Shown here: positions 11,196 through 23,319 of the stretch, in pieces
How the letters are laid out: the number at the start of each line of letters is the position of its first letter
How positions within the stretch are numbered: position 1 is the stretch's first letter
DNA from: Ailanthus altissimus
Taxonomy: Eukaryota; Streptophyta; Magnoliopsida; Sapindales; Simaroubaceae
Reading direction: 5' to 3'
Assembly: GCA_946807835.1 (NCBI GenBank)
Contig: OX327705.1
Span: 13,298,501-13,362,500, forward strand
DNA: 64,000 nt
Notes under the pieces: model-generated
Databases searched by the model: none
Seen by the model: only the letters and a program-made list of their open reading frames with translations
Told to the model about the DNA's origin: nothing
Program-made: the position numbers and the translations under genes

Positions 11196-14031
11196 TGTTT
11201 ACGTTCGAAATGTAATGCGGCTATTGCAGTTTAGATTGAGGTGTCGATCCCACAAGGAAACTTTTCACAAAATAGGTTAGTGAAGTAAAATATTAAAGCA
11301 GTAGCAAATGAGAAAATTAATTAATTGGTTTAAGTGGATGAGATAGAATTGTCTATGAATTTAGGAAAATGTCTTATGATGATGCAAGCAAGGATTCGAG
11401 AATCACAGTTATGCTTTATAAATCTACTCTATACTTTGATTCAATGTTTATAACTCAATTGAAAGTTTCACATCCCAAACAATCAATCAGAAGATGTGTA
11501 AAATATAGCACATTTGATAACACATGTATTAGATATAACTAAACGCTTTGCAAACATTAACACAAATCATGTTCATTTATATAAGTTATCTAAGATCAAC
11601 AATATATCATTTTGATAAGGGCAAAATTTGTCATATATTTTCTCATGTTTTTATTTTGATATTTTATTATGTTATGAGAATAGATGGCTATTTATATGCA
11701 TTATTGTTATTTATAGGGACTTAAACGAAAGGCCAACGCCCCAGCGCCATCACGTCACCGCCTTAGCGGTGAAGCCTTTTTCACGTGTCGCCCCAGCAAT
11801 AACTGCATAGCGCCCCAGTGGTATCGCAAGTCCTAGTCCGACGAGAATTGAGATTTTCAAGCTTATATCAATCTCTATAAAAAGCCACTTGTTCCCAGCC
11901 TTTAAGAATGAACCTAGAGCACCCAAGACATATTTAAGAACACCAAGAATACAGAGCACGAGTCTTGGAGAGCAATAGGAGTTTAATTGAAGCAACTTTA
12001 GAGAGAGATTCAAGGCATTCTTCGGCATTAAGAGTAACTTAGGTAACGCAATTAAGAGCAATTCGACGTCTATATCGGTTTGCTATTAATTGTATCATAA
12101 TTTATTATTATTTTTACTGCTATTCTCTTGTAGCCATTAGCTAAAATTATTTTCTACGGTTAATACTTGAACTCAATATGTGTACTTAATTGTCATATCT
12201 TTTGAATATTTAATAAACTTAGTTCTTTGATATTCAAATTACTTGATCTTAATGGTTCAATATATCTGGCCAATATATGGTGAATGAGTTGGTAATATTA
12301 TTGATAAACTTGGAAGAGGAATCATAATATTTAGACCTAGGTAATTCGATGCATAATTGTAGAGTAACATTCAATGTTGCATATGCAAGTTTCAATTTTG
12401 GATAGGAATATACCTAATTGGCATGCATGATTAATAAGACCTAATCTTAATGAATCTTAATTTATTACAAGTACCATAAGAATATAGGTATTTGGTAAAT
12501 TAAGGTATACTTGCATGACCTTGGAAGAGGCTTGTGAATACATTAGTGTCTTGATCAATAACAAAGACTAAGGGAGTTAAATATTAAAAGATTAATTATT
12601 AGAAAGCATATTGAGGGATAATATTAATCCTAGGTTTTCTCTATATTGCTTGCTATCACCTAATTTTCTTTGCATTGTGTTTTACTTTTATATTTTCTAC
12701 ATTCATTCTTAGATTTTTATTTTTTTGAATAATTTTTAGAAAGACATAATTTTAGTAATTGGCTAAAAAAGAAGAAATTATCCCTGTAGGTTTGACATCC
12801 GACTTATTTAGTCCCTTTATTACTTGCATACGATAGTGTATACTTGCACTTAATTTTAAGATATAGAATTATCGCATCACATTTTGACAATATTACAGTA
12901 AAATATTTACTTGAATATCAAACAATTATTATCTTTACATGTTATCCAAGATCGACAATATATCGATTAACAATATTGCAGTAAACGATTATCATGTAAA
13001 ACAATATAACCATTAACAATTTTAATTCAACAAGAATCATATAAAGAAAATATGACTGAAAATATATAAAACATGAGAATTATAACCTTTGGATTACAGA
13101 AAAATACTAGATAAGAGTTTAGACACAAATAAACTTACAAACATTTGTAACTCTTGACAAAGAATCAAAATATAGAAATAGATTTATTACACATAAAAGT
13201 TCATCTTTTAGCCTTACCAAGAACTCTAGCCTAGATTATAGTGTATGTTAATGGAAGAAAATAAGAGAGAATTATCTAATGCTGAAAATGTTCTAAGAGT
13301 GTCCTTATATAGGCAATGAATGGAAATATGTTAAGTGTGACTTCAATCTTCAATAATTTAGACCAACCACCAGTTCACCCACGTGCAGTACATTTTTGAT
13401 AATCTCAATGATCGATGTAGACTTTTTGGCCAACATGAAAGTTGTATAATTTTGTCTCTTCTTTCTATAGGCACTAGGTTCATGCAAATTGGATGAGTAT
13501 CCAATGAGATATGGGCAAAATTCCAAAGTTATGTCAGATTTTAGCCGACAACCTTTTTACCCACTTGCAATACAAATTGGTCCATACTAACGACTAATTT
13601 GGACTTTACCATCAACATACAAGTTGTTGATAATTGAGTCAGTATTTCATAGATTTAAGAATTATACCATTTGGGTTTTTATTTTATGAAATACAGTCCG
13701 AATACATGAGTTGGGTCAAGCTGAGCGGAAGTTGTAACTTAATTCTATTGTATCTCAATTTTTGGCCCATAACATGTTGGATTTGGCTTTTCAACTGTTC
13801 TTCAAGTTTGTGTAAGATTGAGTCATGTTACTCCAGATTTAAGAATTTCTTCATTTCAATTTCTACATTGAGAGTTACGTTCATTTTACCTAAACCTGTG
13901 CAAATAACATTCATTAATCACAAATTAAGGAGAACACTTTATTTCAAGTTAAAAATATAAAAATGCTAAAATTAGTGACATTAAATGGTGACTGAATCTC
14001 TTAATAAATATGCATTTTTATGTGTTCATCA
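11196..14031 (-). repeat. Athila 3' LTR (interrupted by a solo LTR)
   Basis: It is homologous base by base to 24108-28464. On the minus strand it runs from TGATGAACACAT (14031) to ...GTAAACA (11196). Removing the family B solo LTR 11613-12879 and one CATTT copy leaves about 1564 bp. Short ORFs here (for example 13634-13960) are also present in the sister LTR and are not convincing as genes. Confidence 0.88.
11613..12879 (+). mobile_element. Solo LTR, family B, copy 2
   Basis: It runs from TGATAAGGGC to ATCGCATCA with a perfect target duplication CATTT at 11608-11612 and 12880-12884. The uninterrupted sister LTR near 24520 shows the empty site. Compared with copies 3 and 4 it lacks about 150-180 bp after the GGGACTTAAACG region. 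The antisense ORF 11750-12061 resembles one in copy 4 and is most likely LTR sequence, not a gene. Confidence 0.9.
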
Positions 14032-15370
14032 CAGCTCCCAACTAGCTTATTAATAGTCTCTAGCAATTCAAGCGTAAATAAAATATGCAAAACTACTTAA
14101 GCATTTCAAACAAAATGTCAGTTCAAGATCACTTTGCTATTATTGCTTTTTCAATTTTAACTTTCAAAACTTGTATGTGTGTGTGAACTAAGCCGTAACG
14201 TTCTTACCATAAGCTACAACAGATATAGATTTGAGAATTTCTCCAAGTAAAAGTCTCAATTTCATATTCTCACAAGTGTATAACTGTTTAAAATATTAGG
14301 ATTTCTCTCATGGAGTTGGAAAATAGTTAAGCACTCAAGACAAAAGTCAATTTTATGGACAAACATACAAACTAACATTGATCCAAAGATAGAAAAATTA
14401 ATCGCCTTAGAGATCAATCATTCTTGACATACACTAGCTTTAGAACTTTAATTGTCTTGTGAGAATAATACAAATATAGCTTGGTGAGAAAACTGCCTTA
14501 CAAAATATTTATCTTCTAAAATTGAATGAAGACTTTATTAAACTAAATTGATTCTTTTTTTTAAAAAAAATACAAGGAAACATTACAAAATAATAAAAAG
14601 TTTCTCACCAAAATATATTATACACAAATACAACCAACTTATTTATTAATTCAAATAATATCAATCTAAACAAAAATTAACCAATTCAAAGGATCAATGA
14701 AGGTTCGTAAACTGTTTTTTCAACCTTTCCACTTACTCACAAAAGATATATGAGATTAGAAAAATATATACTTAAACATGGAATTCTCTTGGCTATATAA
14801 TTTAAATCATCCATCTTACATCAAAGTTTAGCATTGTGTTCAAAAAATATTTTGGAAGTCATTCTTTAGTAACTTAAATAGAAACAGTGACTCAACCTAA
14901 ACAATTTTGAAATCATACCTAGGCAGAAAAGCAAATTTCTTCATATAAGAATTACCAAGACTACAAGCAATAAATTATAATGCATGAAATATAAAACAAA
15001 ACAACAAGAAGTTAGTTAAAATACGTTTTAAAAGTTAAAAATAAAACTCCTTACTCTGTCATTCTAATTTGACTTAGAATGCGTCTCAAAAGTTCAAGAA
15101 TGAACTCTTTACTCTGCCATTTTAATCAAATGTTGGACCCCACTATCAATTTTTTTTTAATTTTTTATTGGAATGCAAAATACAACTTATGTCTACTATC
15201 CTCCTCCCAAACCAAATGAAATATTGTCCTCAATGTTTAAATAGAAAGAGATAAAGTATAAGAGACATTGCCTGAAACGCCAGTTATTCAAAAGAAATAA
15301 ACCTAAGAGACACTCAAGCAAATATAAACTAAAATGATGATGCTGATAAATAAATAAAACAAAAAAACAT
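14032..15370 (-). other. Athila 3' untranslated region
   Basis: There is no convincing coding sequence. Reading minus, about 15185-15235 contains CATTGAGGACAATATTTCA followed by a TTTGGTTTGGGAGGAGG tract. I recognise this as the conserved stretch that Athila-type elements carry shortly after integrase. The region ends in AGTTGGGAGCTG just before the LTR, a possible polypurine tract. Confidence 0.55.
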
Positions 15371-17465
15371 TTACAAACAAAGTGTCAAATTCAATTTTTG
15401 CTTGTTAAGGCCCACTGACTAATCAATTCGAGTTATAGTTGGGTTAGGTTCGTAGGTAACTGTCTGCAATTTGTCAATCAATTCATTCACATTGGTAGCA
15501 GAAATAAGGATCTATTGCGCTGAATGTGAAATAAAATTCTATTCCATAGCTGATAAGGGCAAATTTGTCATATATTTTCTCATACTTTTATTATTGATAT
15601 TTTATGATTTTATGAGAATAGATGGCTATTTATGTGCTTTATTGTTATTTATAGGGACTTGAAAGAAATTTAAAGAAAGAATGCAAAACGAGCAAAAACA
15701 GGGACTAAAATGCAAGGTTTTTAAAATAATGTGTCCACCGCTCCAGCGCCACTAGGATTACCGCCTCCGCACTAGAATAGTGATCGAAATAAGAAACATG
15801 ACCTGTTAAAATCGCATCTGGTGCCCCAGCGCAAGATATTTACCATGCCAGCGATATTCCAGCGCCCCAGCGCTATCAGACTACCACCCCAGCGGTGAAG
15901 CCTTTTTCACACGTCGCCCTAGCAACATAAGCATAGCGCCCCAGTGGTAGCGCGAGTCCTAATCCGACGAGAATTAAGATTTTCAAGCTCATATCAATCC
16001 CTATAAAAAGCCACTCGTTCCCATACGTCAAGAAGGAATCCAAGACGACTCAAGAGCACCAAGAATATAGAGCACGAGTCTTGGAGAGCAATAGGAGTTT
16101 AATTGAGGCAACTTTAGAGAGAGATCTTAGGCAATGCAATTAAGAGCAATTCGACATCTATATCGATTTTCTATTGATTATATCATGGTTTATTATTATT
16201 TTTACTGCTGTTCTCTTGTAGCCATGAGCTAAACTTATTTTCTAGGGTTAATACTTGAACTCAATATGTATGCTTAATTGCCATATCTTTAGAATATTTA
16301 ATAAACTTAGTTCTTTGATATTCAAATTACTTGATTTTAATGCTTCAATATATCTGGCCAATATATGGTGAATAAGTTGGTAATATTATTGATAAACTCG
16401 GAAGAGGAATCATAATATTTAGACCTAGGTAATTTGATGCATAATTGTAGAGTAACATTAAATGTTGTCATATGCAAGTTTCAATTTTGGATAAGAATAT
16501 ACCTAATTGGCATGCATGATTAATAAGACCTAATCTTAATGAATCTTAATTTATTACAAGTACCATAAGAATATAGGTATTTGGTAAATCAAGGTATACT
16601 TGTATGACATTGGAAGAGGCTTGTGAATACATTAGTGTCTTGATCAATAACAAAGACTAAGGGAGTTAAATATTAAAAGATTAATTATTAGAAAGCATAT
16701 TGAGGGATAATATTAATCCTAGGTTTTCTCTATATTGCTTGCTATCACCTAATTTTCTTTGCATTGTGTTTTGCTTTTATATTTTCTACATTCATTCTTA
16801 GATTTTTATTTTTCTGAATAATTTTTAGAAAGACATAATTTTAGTAATTGGTTAAAAAAGAAGAAATTATCCCTGTGGGTTTGACATCCGATTTATTTAG
16901 TCCCTTTATTACTTGCATACGATAGTGTATACTTGCACTTAATTATAAGATATAGAAATATCGCATCAATAGCTTGATCAAGAAAACAAAGTAAGCAATC
17001 AAAATAGTTATTAACATTCAACAAACCTATGGGTTTTTGGTGGATATTCAGCTGGGTCCAAGAGGTAATTTAAAATATTTCTTCCAAGATACTAAAATCA
17101 CCTGGTAAAGCAATAAAAGCGTTTGCATTGTAAAACATTATAGCTATACGTTCATGCATGGATGAGACTCGTAACTCTTCCCCTATTATTTTTTCAGTTA
17201 GATTTCCCATGGCTAAAGTTGTAGGAATAATACCTAAAACTTGACTTCTTCCTAAATATGCAGCTGTTGACACACACTCCATTAACCTAAGGCTACCCCC
17301 TCCATAAATCAAATAGATTTTTCTTGCAGCTAATGCTTTTCCTAGATTATTTGCTGCTTCTACAAACACTTTATTTTCCCCAGGACTAGATCCACAAAAT
17401 AAGCATATATTTTAGAATTGTTGAACTGAGGTTTTCTCTATATCTACACTCACCTTTATCTCAAT
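15371..17465 (-). pseudogene. Captured LONELY GUY (cytokinin riboside 5'-monophosphate phosphoribohydrolase) copy
   Basis: LOG enzymes release active cytokinin bases from nucleotide precursors. Removing the solo LTR and one target duplicate (15551-16973) leaves 672 nt, i.e. 223 codons plus stop, the usual LOG length, with no frameshift and no intron. Motifs in order: ICLFCGSSPGE, LAARKIYLIYGGGS, VLGIIPTTL, GEELRVSSMHER (with the conserved Arg), FIALPGDFSILEE (family PGGYGTLEE; Gly and Thr positions altered, Glu kept), then [17 protein letters not shown], and a C-terminal KLNLTL tail. Lesions are five in-frame stops (17412-17414, 17070-17072, 15539-15541, 15512-15514, 15419-15421), ATT where ATG would be expected at 17463-17465, and the solo LTR. 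It lies on the sense strand between Athila integrase and the 3' end. LOG identity is secure; how it was captured is inference. Confidence 0.88.
15551..16968 (+). mobile_element. Solo LTR, family B, copy 3, inside LOG
   Basis: It runs from TGATAAGGGC to TATCGCATCA, 1418 bp, with a perfect target duplication ATAGC at 15546-15550 and 16969-16973. It splits the LOG pseudogene in the codons for Ala-Met. Removing the LTR and one duplicate restores the LOG frame, which proves the boundaries. It contains a GC-rich AGCGCC patch at about 15735-15955. Confidence 0.93.
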
Positions 17466-17494
17466 ATATGAAAATGAAAAAAAAAAAGATGCTG

Positions 17495-17502
17495 TATTTA
17501 TA
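17495..17502 (-). promoter_or_regulatory. TATA-box-like TATAAATA upstream of LOG
   Basis: On the minus strand TATAAATA lies about 30 bases before the inferred LOG start. It sits in a 380-bp stretch (17503-17884) that does not look like Athila coding sequence. It may be a remnant of the LOG promoter or chance in AT-rich DNA. Confidence 0.35.
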
Positions 17503-17884
17503 GAGTACTAAATGATAACAACAATTTTGATAACCCGACAGTTTGTCAAAAGAGAGTTAAAAATAAAACACAAAAATTTAAACATAATAACCCACATGCA
17601 TTATTTAACTAAAAGATTTGAATTTAAGACATCTACATGAGTAGCCATACTATTCATAAAATAAAATTTTAAAAATTTAAATTTAAAACACATGTATTTA
17701 CAAGTAGTTGTGATTGTGGCTCACATCTTCCTTTGGTTTTATGTCCAGTAATGGCTTAAACGCTACTTGACCAGGAAATAAAATCACACTGAAGAAAAAA
17801 AAGAAAAAAAAAGTAAAATAAAATATGAAAGAATATAAAATAAAAAATAAAGAGTCAAAAGATAAAATAAAATAAAGTGGTCTA

Positions 17885-18847
17885 CCTTTTTTACATAACT
17901 TTTCAGCCGCTATCCATTCACTTTAAAAGTTTGCCCATCAGTAGGGTCCTCAATGTCTACAGCACCATTAGGAAAAACGTGCCTTACCATAAATGGATCA
18001 GTTCATCGAGATCTCAACTTTTTAAGGTGTAAATGTAATCGAGAATCATAAAGATAGACCCGTTGATTTGGCTCAAAGTGTTTTATTGAGATCTTTTTAT
18101 CATGAGCTGGTTTCATTTTAGCTTTGTAAATTCTGGATTTTTCATATGCATCATTTCGTAGCTCTTTTATTTCTGATAATTGTAACTTTCTCTGAAGACC
18201 TGCAGCACTGAAATCAAAGTTAAGGGCTTTAACAGCTCAATAAGCTTTATGCTCTAGCTCAACAGGTAAATGGCAAGCTTTCCCATAAACAAGTTGGTAT
18301 GGAAACATTCCTAAGATGGTTTTGTATACAGTGCGATATGCCCATAATGCATTAGAAAGGCATAGAGACCAATATTTTTGATACGGGTTAACCGTCTTTT
18401 TTAAAATATGTTTAACCTCTCTATTTGTTAGTTCGACTTGTCTATTTGTCTGTGGATGGTATGTAGTAAAAACGTTGTGAAGAACACCATACCTACACAT
18501 CAAAGCTTCAAAAGAACGGTTATAGAAATGTGTTCCTTGGTCACTAATGATGACATATGGGTACCGTACCTAGATAACATTTTTTCATATAAGAATTTTA
18601 CCATAATTGTATTATCATTAGAACGATAAGCTACAGCCTCTACCTATTTTGATACATAGTCAACAGCTAGAAGGATGTAAAGATAACCAAAAGATGAGGG
18701 AAAATGACCCATAAAATCTATACTCCAACAATCAAATATCTCAATAACAAGAATAGGGTTAAGAGGCATCATATGTCTTCGAGATAAAGTACTTAACTTT
18801 TGACATCTTTCACAGAAACGACAAAAATTATTAGTGTCTTTGAACAA
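17885..18847 (-). pseudogene. Athila integrase remnant
   Basis: The N-terminal part encodes FCRFCERCQKLSTLSRR (zinc-binding Cys pair), then FDCWSIDFMGHFP with the first catalytic Asp. Next comes [19 protein letters not shown], holding the catalytic Glu region. [34 protein letters not shown] follows in pieces, and then a C-terminal segment about the KLRSR...DPFMVRHVFPNGAVDIED block ending near 17885. In-frame stops and a frame break lie between 18503 and 18644. It would insert element cDNA into the genome if intact. Confidence 0.85.
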
Positions 18848-19068
18848 AATGGGCCAATGAAGATAACACTATAAAATTTTTGCAGCTGTATTCTTCATAG
18901 AAAAATGACCGCCACAAGCAGTACTATTGCAAAAATTTAAGACACTAGAAACTTCACTTTCAAGAATACAACGTCTCATAATTTGGTCATAGAAGTATTT
19001 GAAAAGATATGGATCATCCCAATAAAAATTACGTACCTTAACCAAAACTTACGCTTATCTTGTGCACT

Positions 19069-20240
19069 CTAGCTAGATAGAAGTTCACCACAAATTAAAT
19101 AATTTACGATATGTGCGTACCAAGGTATTTTGCTTATAGTGAAAAGATGTTCATAAGGGAAATAATCTTGAATGGGCGGTAAATTAGTGGAGTCAATGAA
19201 CTCAAGATGGGATAAATGGTCAACAACAATATTTTCAATGGCCTTCTTATCTTTGATAGGTAGGTCAAATTCTTGCAAAAGAAGAATCCACCTAATTAAA
19301 CAGGCTTTAGCATCCTTCTTAAAGAGAATGTACTTAAGGGCCGCGTGGTTAGTAAAAATAATAATTGGTGAACCAATCAAATAAGAACGAAATTGTTCTA
19401 AGGCAAAAACAACTGCTAGTAGTTCTTTTTCAGTAATAGTGTAATTCATCTGAGCACATTTAAAGTCCTACTAACATAATAAACAAGAAATGGGTTTTCC
19501 CCCCCCTTCATTGCCTAATAATAATTCCTACAGTATAATTACTTGTATCACACATAATTTCAAATTAGAGGTTCCAATCCGATGATTGCATAATAGGAGC
19601 AGTGGTGAGTTTGGCAATGAGTGTTCAGAATGCCTCCTCACACTCTTGTGTCCATGTAAATTCTACATCTTTTAGTAAAAGGTTACACAATGGTCTAGAT
19701 ATGATAGAAATTTTTTGTATAAACCTCTTGTAAAAGTTAGCGTGTCCAAAAAAAGATCGGACATCTTTTACCATTTTAGGTATAAGTAATTTAGAGATTA
19801 ATTCAATTTTGGCCTTGTCAACCTTTATCCCTCTTTCAGATACAATGTGGCCCAAAACGATTCCTGAAGATACCATGAATGACATTTCTCCCAATTTAGC
19901 ACAAGTCATTTTTCTTCACACCTACTCAAAACAGCTTTCAAGTTAAGTAGACATAAATCAAAAGAATTACCAAAAATAGTCAAATCATCCATAAAACTTC
20001 CATGCATGTTTCAACCATATTAGAGAAAATACTCAATATACAATGTTGAAAAGTAGTTAGTGCATTACATAATCCAAATGGCATTCTACAAAAATCATAA
20101 GTACCAAAATGGCATATAAAAGTGATTTTTTCTTGATCTTCTATAGCTATCTTAATCTGGTAATATCCTGAATAACCATCAAGAAAGTAATAAAAGGGAT
20201 GTCTAGTTACACATTCTAAAATTTGGTCGATAAAAGGCAA
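19069..20240 (-). pseudogene. Athila reverse transcriptase and RNase H remnant
   Basis: 20240-19980 encodes RT blocks FYYFLDGYSGYYQIKI and FCRMPFGLCNALTTFQ. The FMDD catalytic block follows at about 19985-19995, but in a different frame from the preceding residues. 19909-19625 holds the RT connection segment (LGHIVSERGIKVDKAKIE, FFGHANFYKRFIQ, FTWTQECEEAF). 19449-19069 holds RNase H ([31 protein letters not shown]). Several frameshifts and stops make it inactive. It follows protease and linker in normal gypsy order. Confidence 0.87.
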
Positions 20241-20630
20241 TGGAAAATAGTTTTTTCTAGTGGCTGTGTTTAACTTTCTATAATTAATGCATATTCGTCA
20301 ACCACTTACTACCCTAGTTGATACAGGTACCCTATTCTCATTTTTTACAACAGTAACCCCAGATTTCTGAGGCACTACTCGAGTTGGACTTACCCATTGT
20401 CTATGAGAAATTGGGTAGATTATACCCGCATCTAATAGTTTTAAGACTCATTTCTTCACTACTACTTTCATTATTAGGTTAAGTCTTCTTTGTGGGTCCC
20501 TATAGGGTTGGGCACCTTCCTCTAAATGAATTTTATGGAAGCATATCAATGGAGAAATACCTTTAGTATCAGCTATAGTCCAACCTAGTGCAGACTTATG
20601 TTCTTTTAATAATTTTATTAATTTTTCCTC

Positions 20631-21420
20631 TTATTCGGCACTATGTTCGAAAGAAATGATGATAGAAAAGGTATAACCTGGTCTAAAGAATGCGTGTTTC
20701 AAACCTTTGGGCAGTGGAGAAAGCTCAACTTGTGGTGTCTCAAGGTTTGATGGTTTCGGTTTCTCCCTCTCTCGTGGCAACTCTTCAAAGCGTGGCTGCC
20801 AAAATCGAGTCCTTTTATCCCGTGAGTCAAAAATACTAAACACATCAGTTGTTTCATCAAGATAATACAATTCTTCAAAATCAAAGAGGTTTTCTAAAGA
20901 ATCAGAGTCATGATTTTTATAAGCTTCCTTCACTATAAGTGTGTTTATCGTATATGAATGATAGCATTCGTCTTCTTCTCGTTGTTGCTTGCCAATATGA
21001 AAAATGTTCACCTCAAGAGTCATATTTTCAAAAGATAATTTCATTAGACCATTTCTGTAATTAATAAGAGCGTTAGCAATGGCAAGAAATGACCTCCTTA
21101 AAATAAGAGGGATTTTAAACTCCAAATTAATTACAGAATGAATATCTAAAACAAGAAATTAACAGAATAGTAAAATTTATCAATTTGCTACAAAACATCT
21201 TCTACTATATTTCTCGTGGTTTCTTGATTTACCGGTCAGCTAATTGTAAGACTACAGATGTAGGTTTAATCTCACTAAGTCCCAATTACAAGTAAATAGA
21301 ATAAGGCATTAAATTTACACTTGCTCCTGAGTCCAACAAAGCTTGACCAAACTCATGTGTCCCAATTTGGCAGGAGATTGTGGGACATCCTGGGTCTTTA
21401 TACTTACGTGGTGCCTTTTG
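20631..21420 (-). pseudogene. Athila protease and protease-RT linker remnant
   Basis: Read on the minus strand, about 21415-21240 encodes GCPTISCQIGTHEFGQALLD followed by SGASVNLMPYS, the DSGA active site of a retropepsin. A TAA interrupts the downstream frame. 21125-20631 encodes the conserved linker that starts MEFKIPLILRRSFLAIANAL, 164 aa, ending before the RT. Confidence 0.83.
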
Positions 21421-21839
21421 TTCAATTACTGCACTTACCTGTTCTGCCAAAAATGCAATTTTTTTTACATTGTGTTTTCTTTTGGTAGTGCATAGATCTT
21501 TGATGACTTTGGCATAAGTTAGAACCTACTTAATCAAATGCAACAAGGGAAGATTAAGCTTAACTTGTTTTAAATTTTCTAAAATCTCACCTTGAATTTT
21601 TGAATTTTTGAATTTTTCCCAACAGATCGAAGAGCTTAAGGAAAAGGCACTAGGATTAAAAATTTATTTTCGGGCCCTTTTTCCACTGTGGCCTCTTTTT
21701 CAAGGGGGCATCTTTACTACTCATAGATGTGTTAGTTGCAGAAATAGGCTCATTCATAATCTTACCACTTTGAGTAGTAATGGCATCGACTTCTTCGAGA
21801 TTTTGTGTATCAAAAGTAGAAGCTTGTGCCATGAATTTT

Positions 21840-23240
21840 CCTTTTAGATTGGATTAAGGTTGAGATGGAAACTTACCTGGCTCTTGTACAGTTAAGGCAC
21901 TGGTCAGCTTAGTGATTTGACTCTTGATTTCATTGTTTTCGTCTACCACCTGTGTAAGAATTGTTTCAAATATTTTATTAGTCTTACTTTTTTCCTCCAT
22001 AAATGCTTGTAATGTATCCTTTAAAGAACTACTGGCTGGTCGTGCATTATATTAAGTTGTACCATAAGACTTGGGTGCTTGTTGTTTCTGCTTCCAATGG
22101 TTGTTGGCTTATTGGTAAGATTTTCAACCAAAGTTTGGGTAGTTTCTCTAGCTAGGATTATAGGTTTCAGAGTATGGTGAATAAGGCTTCTTATGCATCC
22201 CTAAAGCATTACATTGTTTCTCGTATATCCCTCTCATCTCACTATAAGTGGGGCAATCCTAAGCTAAGTGTTCGCTCCTCCACAGATAAAACAGACATCA
22301 TATAACTCAATCCTAGCAACCGTATGGGTGACCCTTCTATCTTTGGTTTTCAAGACCTTTAATTTCCTAGTTAAGACCTCTAGCTGGGCTTTAAGGCTAT
22401 CCTCTTCCCTAAGATGAAAAACGCCACTAGGTCGTGACCTATTTGTGCTTTCAGTAGCGCTAAGTCCAATCCATGTATGAGATTTTTCAGCTGAGTCATT
22501 AAGGAATTTTATAGCTTCCTCAAGATCTTTGTGAAGAAACTCTTCATTACACATCATCTCAACAAATTGGCACTCTCTAATTGTGAGTCCCTCATAAAAA
22601 TAGCTAACCAAGCACCAATTTTTATACCCATGGTGAGGGCACAGATTTAGAAACTCTTTAAACTTTTCCCAACCTTGATATAAAGTTTCACTGTCTTTTT
22701 GGAAGAAGGAAGAAATTTGTCCTTTCAAGTTATTAGTTTTGTATTTTGGGAAGTATTTATTGAAAAATACTTGGGTCATTTCTGTTTAAATTCCTATAGA
22801 TCTCGACCTCAAAGAGTATAGCCAACTCTTTACTTTGTCTTTCAAATAAAAAGGGAAAAACTTAAGCCAACAGTGTCTATGGCTTTAGGTTGGCTATAGA
22901 AGGTGGCAATTACCTCTTCAAATTTCCTAACATGTACATAAGGATTTTCATTATCTAGACCATAAAAAGTGGATAGAAGTTGTATCAGTTCAGGTTTAAA
23001 ATTCGAATGTGGTGTGTTACGTGAAAATATAATGCATGATGGTATGGCTGTACGAGTAGGATGCAAGTAATCTTTTAGAGTTCTAACGGAGTTATCCTCA
23101 TGTTGGCTCATTGTGTTGGAATTACATGATGAACTAGATTGTGAATTCTCTTCCCTTACTACTTGTGGTGGTTGTTCTAGTTCTACTTCTCTCACAAATC
23201 TTCTTCGTTTGTCTCTAAATCGATGCATACATCCTAACAA
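21840..23240 (-). pseudogene. Athila gag remnant
   Basis: 23240-22842 (132 aa) holds the gag N-terminal domain with RTLKDYLHPTRTAIPSCIIF and FYGLDNENPYVHVRKFEEV. 22779-22264 (171 aa) continues with FFNKYFPKYKT, LNLCPHHGY and YFYEGLTIRECQFVE, and ends in a zinc-knuckle start CFICGGANT. The knuckle is then cut by a stop, with DCPTYSEMRG following. A frame break lies between the two ORFs at about 22800. Further gag tail reads to about 21840. Confidence 0.87.
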
Positions 23241-23319
23241 TTTTTTTTATTATTACTCTTTTTTTATTGAAGGAAATGCTTAAGGAAAATTAAGAAGTGA
23301 AATAAAACACAACAAAAAA

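Noticed and set aside
11750..12061. Antisense ORF in the family B LTR with a similar ORF at 30632-30874
   Set aside because: The similarity follows from LTR homology. The ORFs differ at both ends and have no known domain, so coding is not supported.
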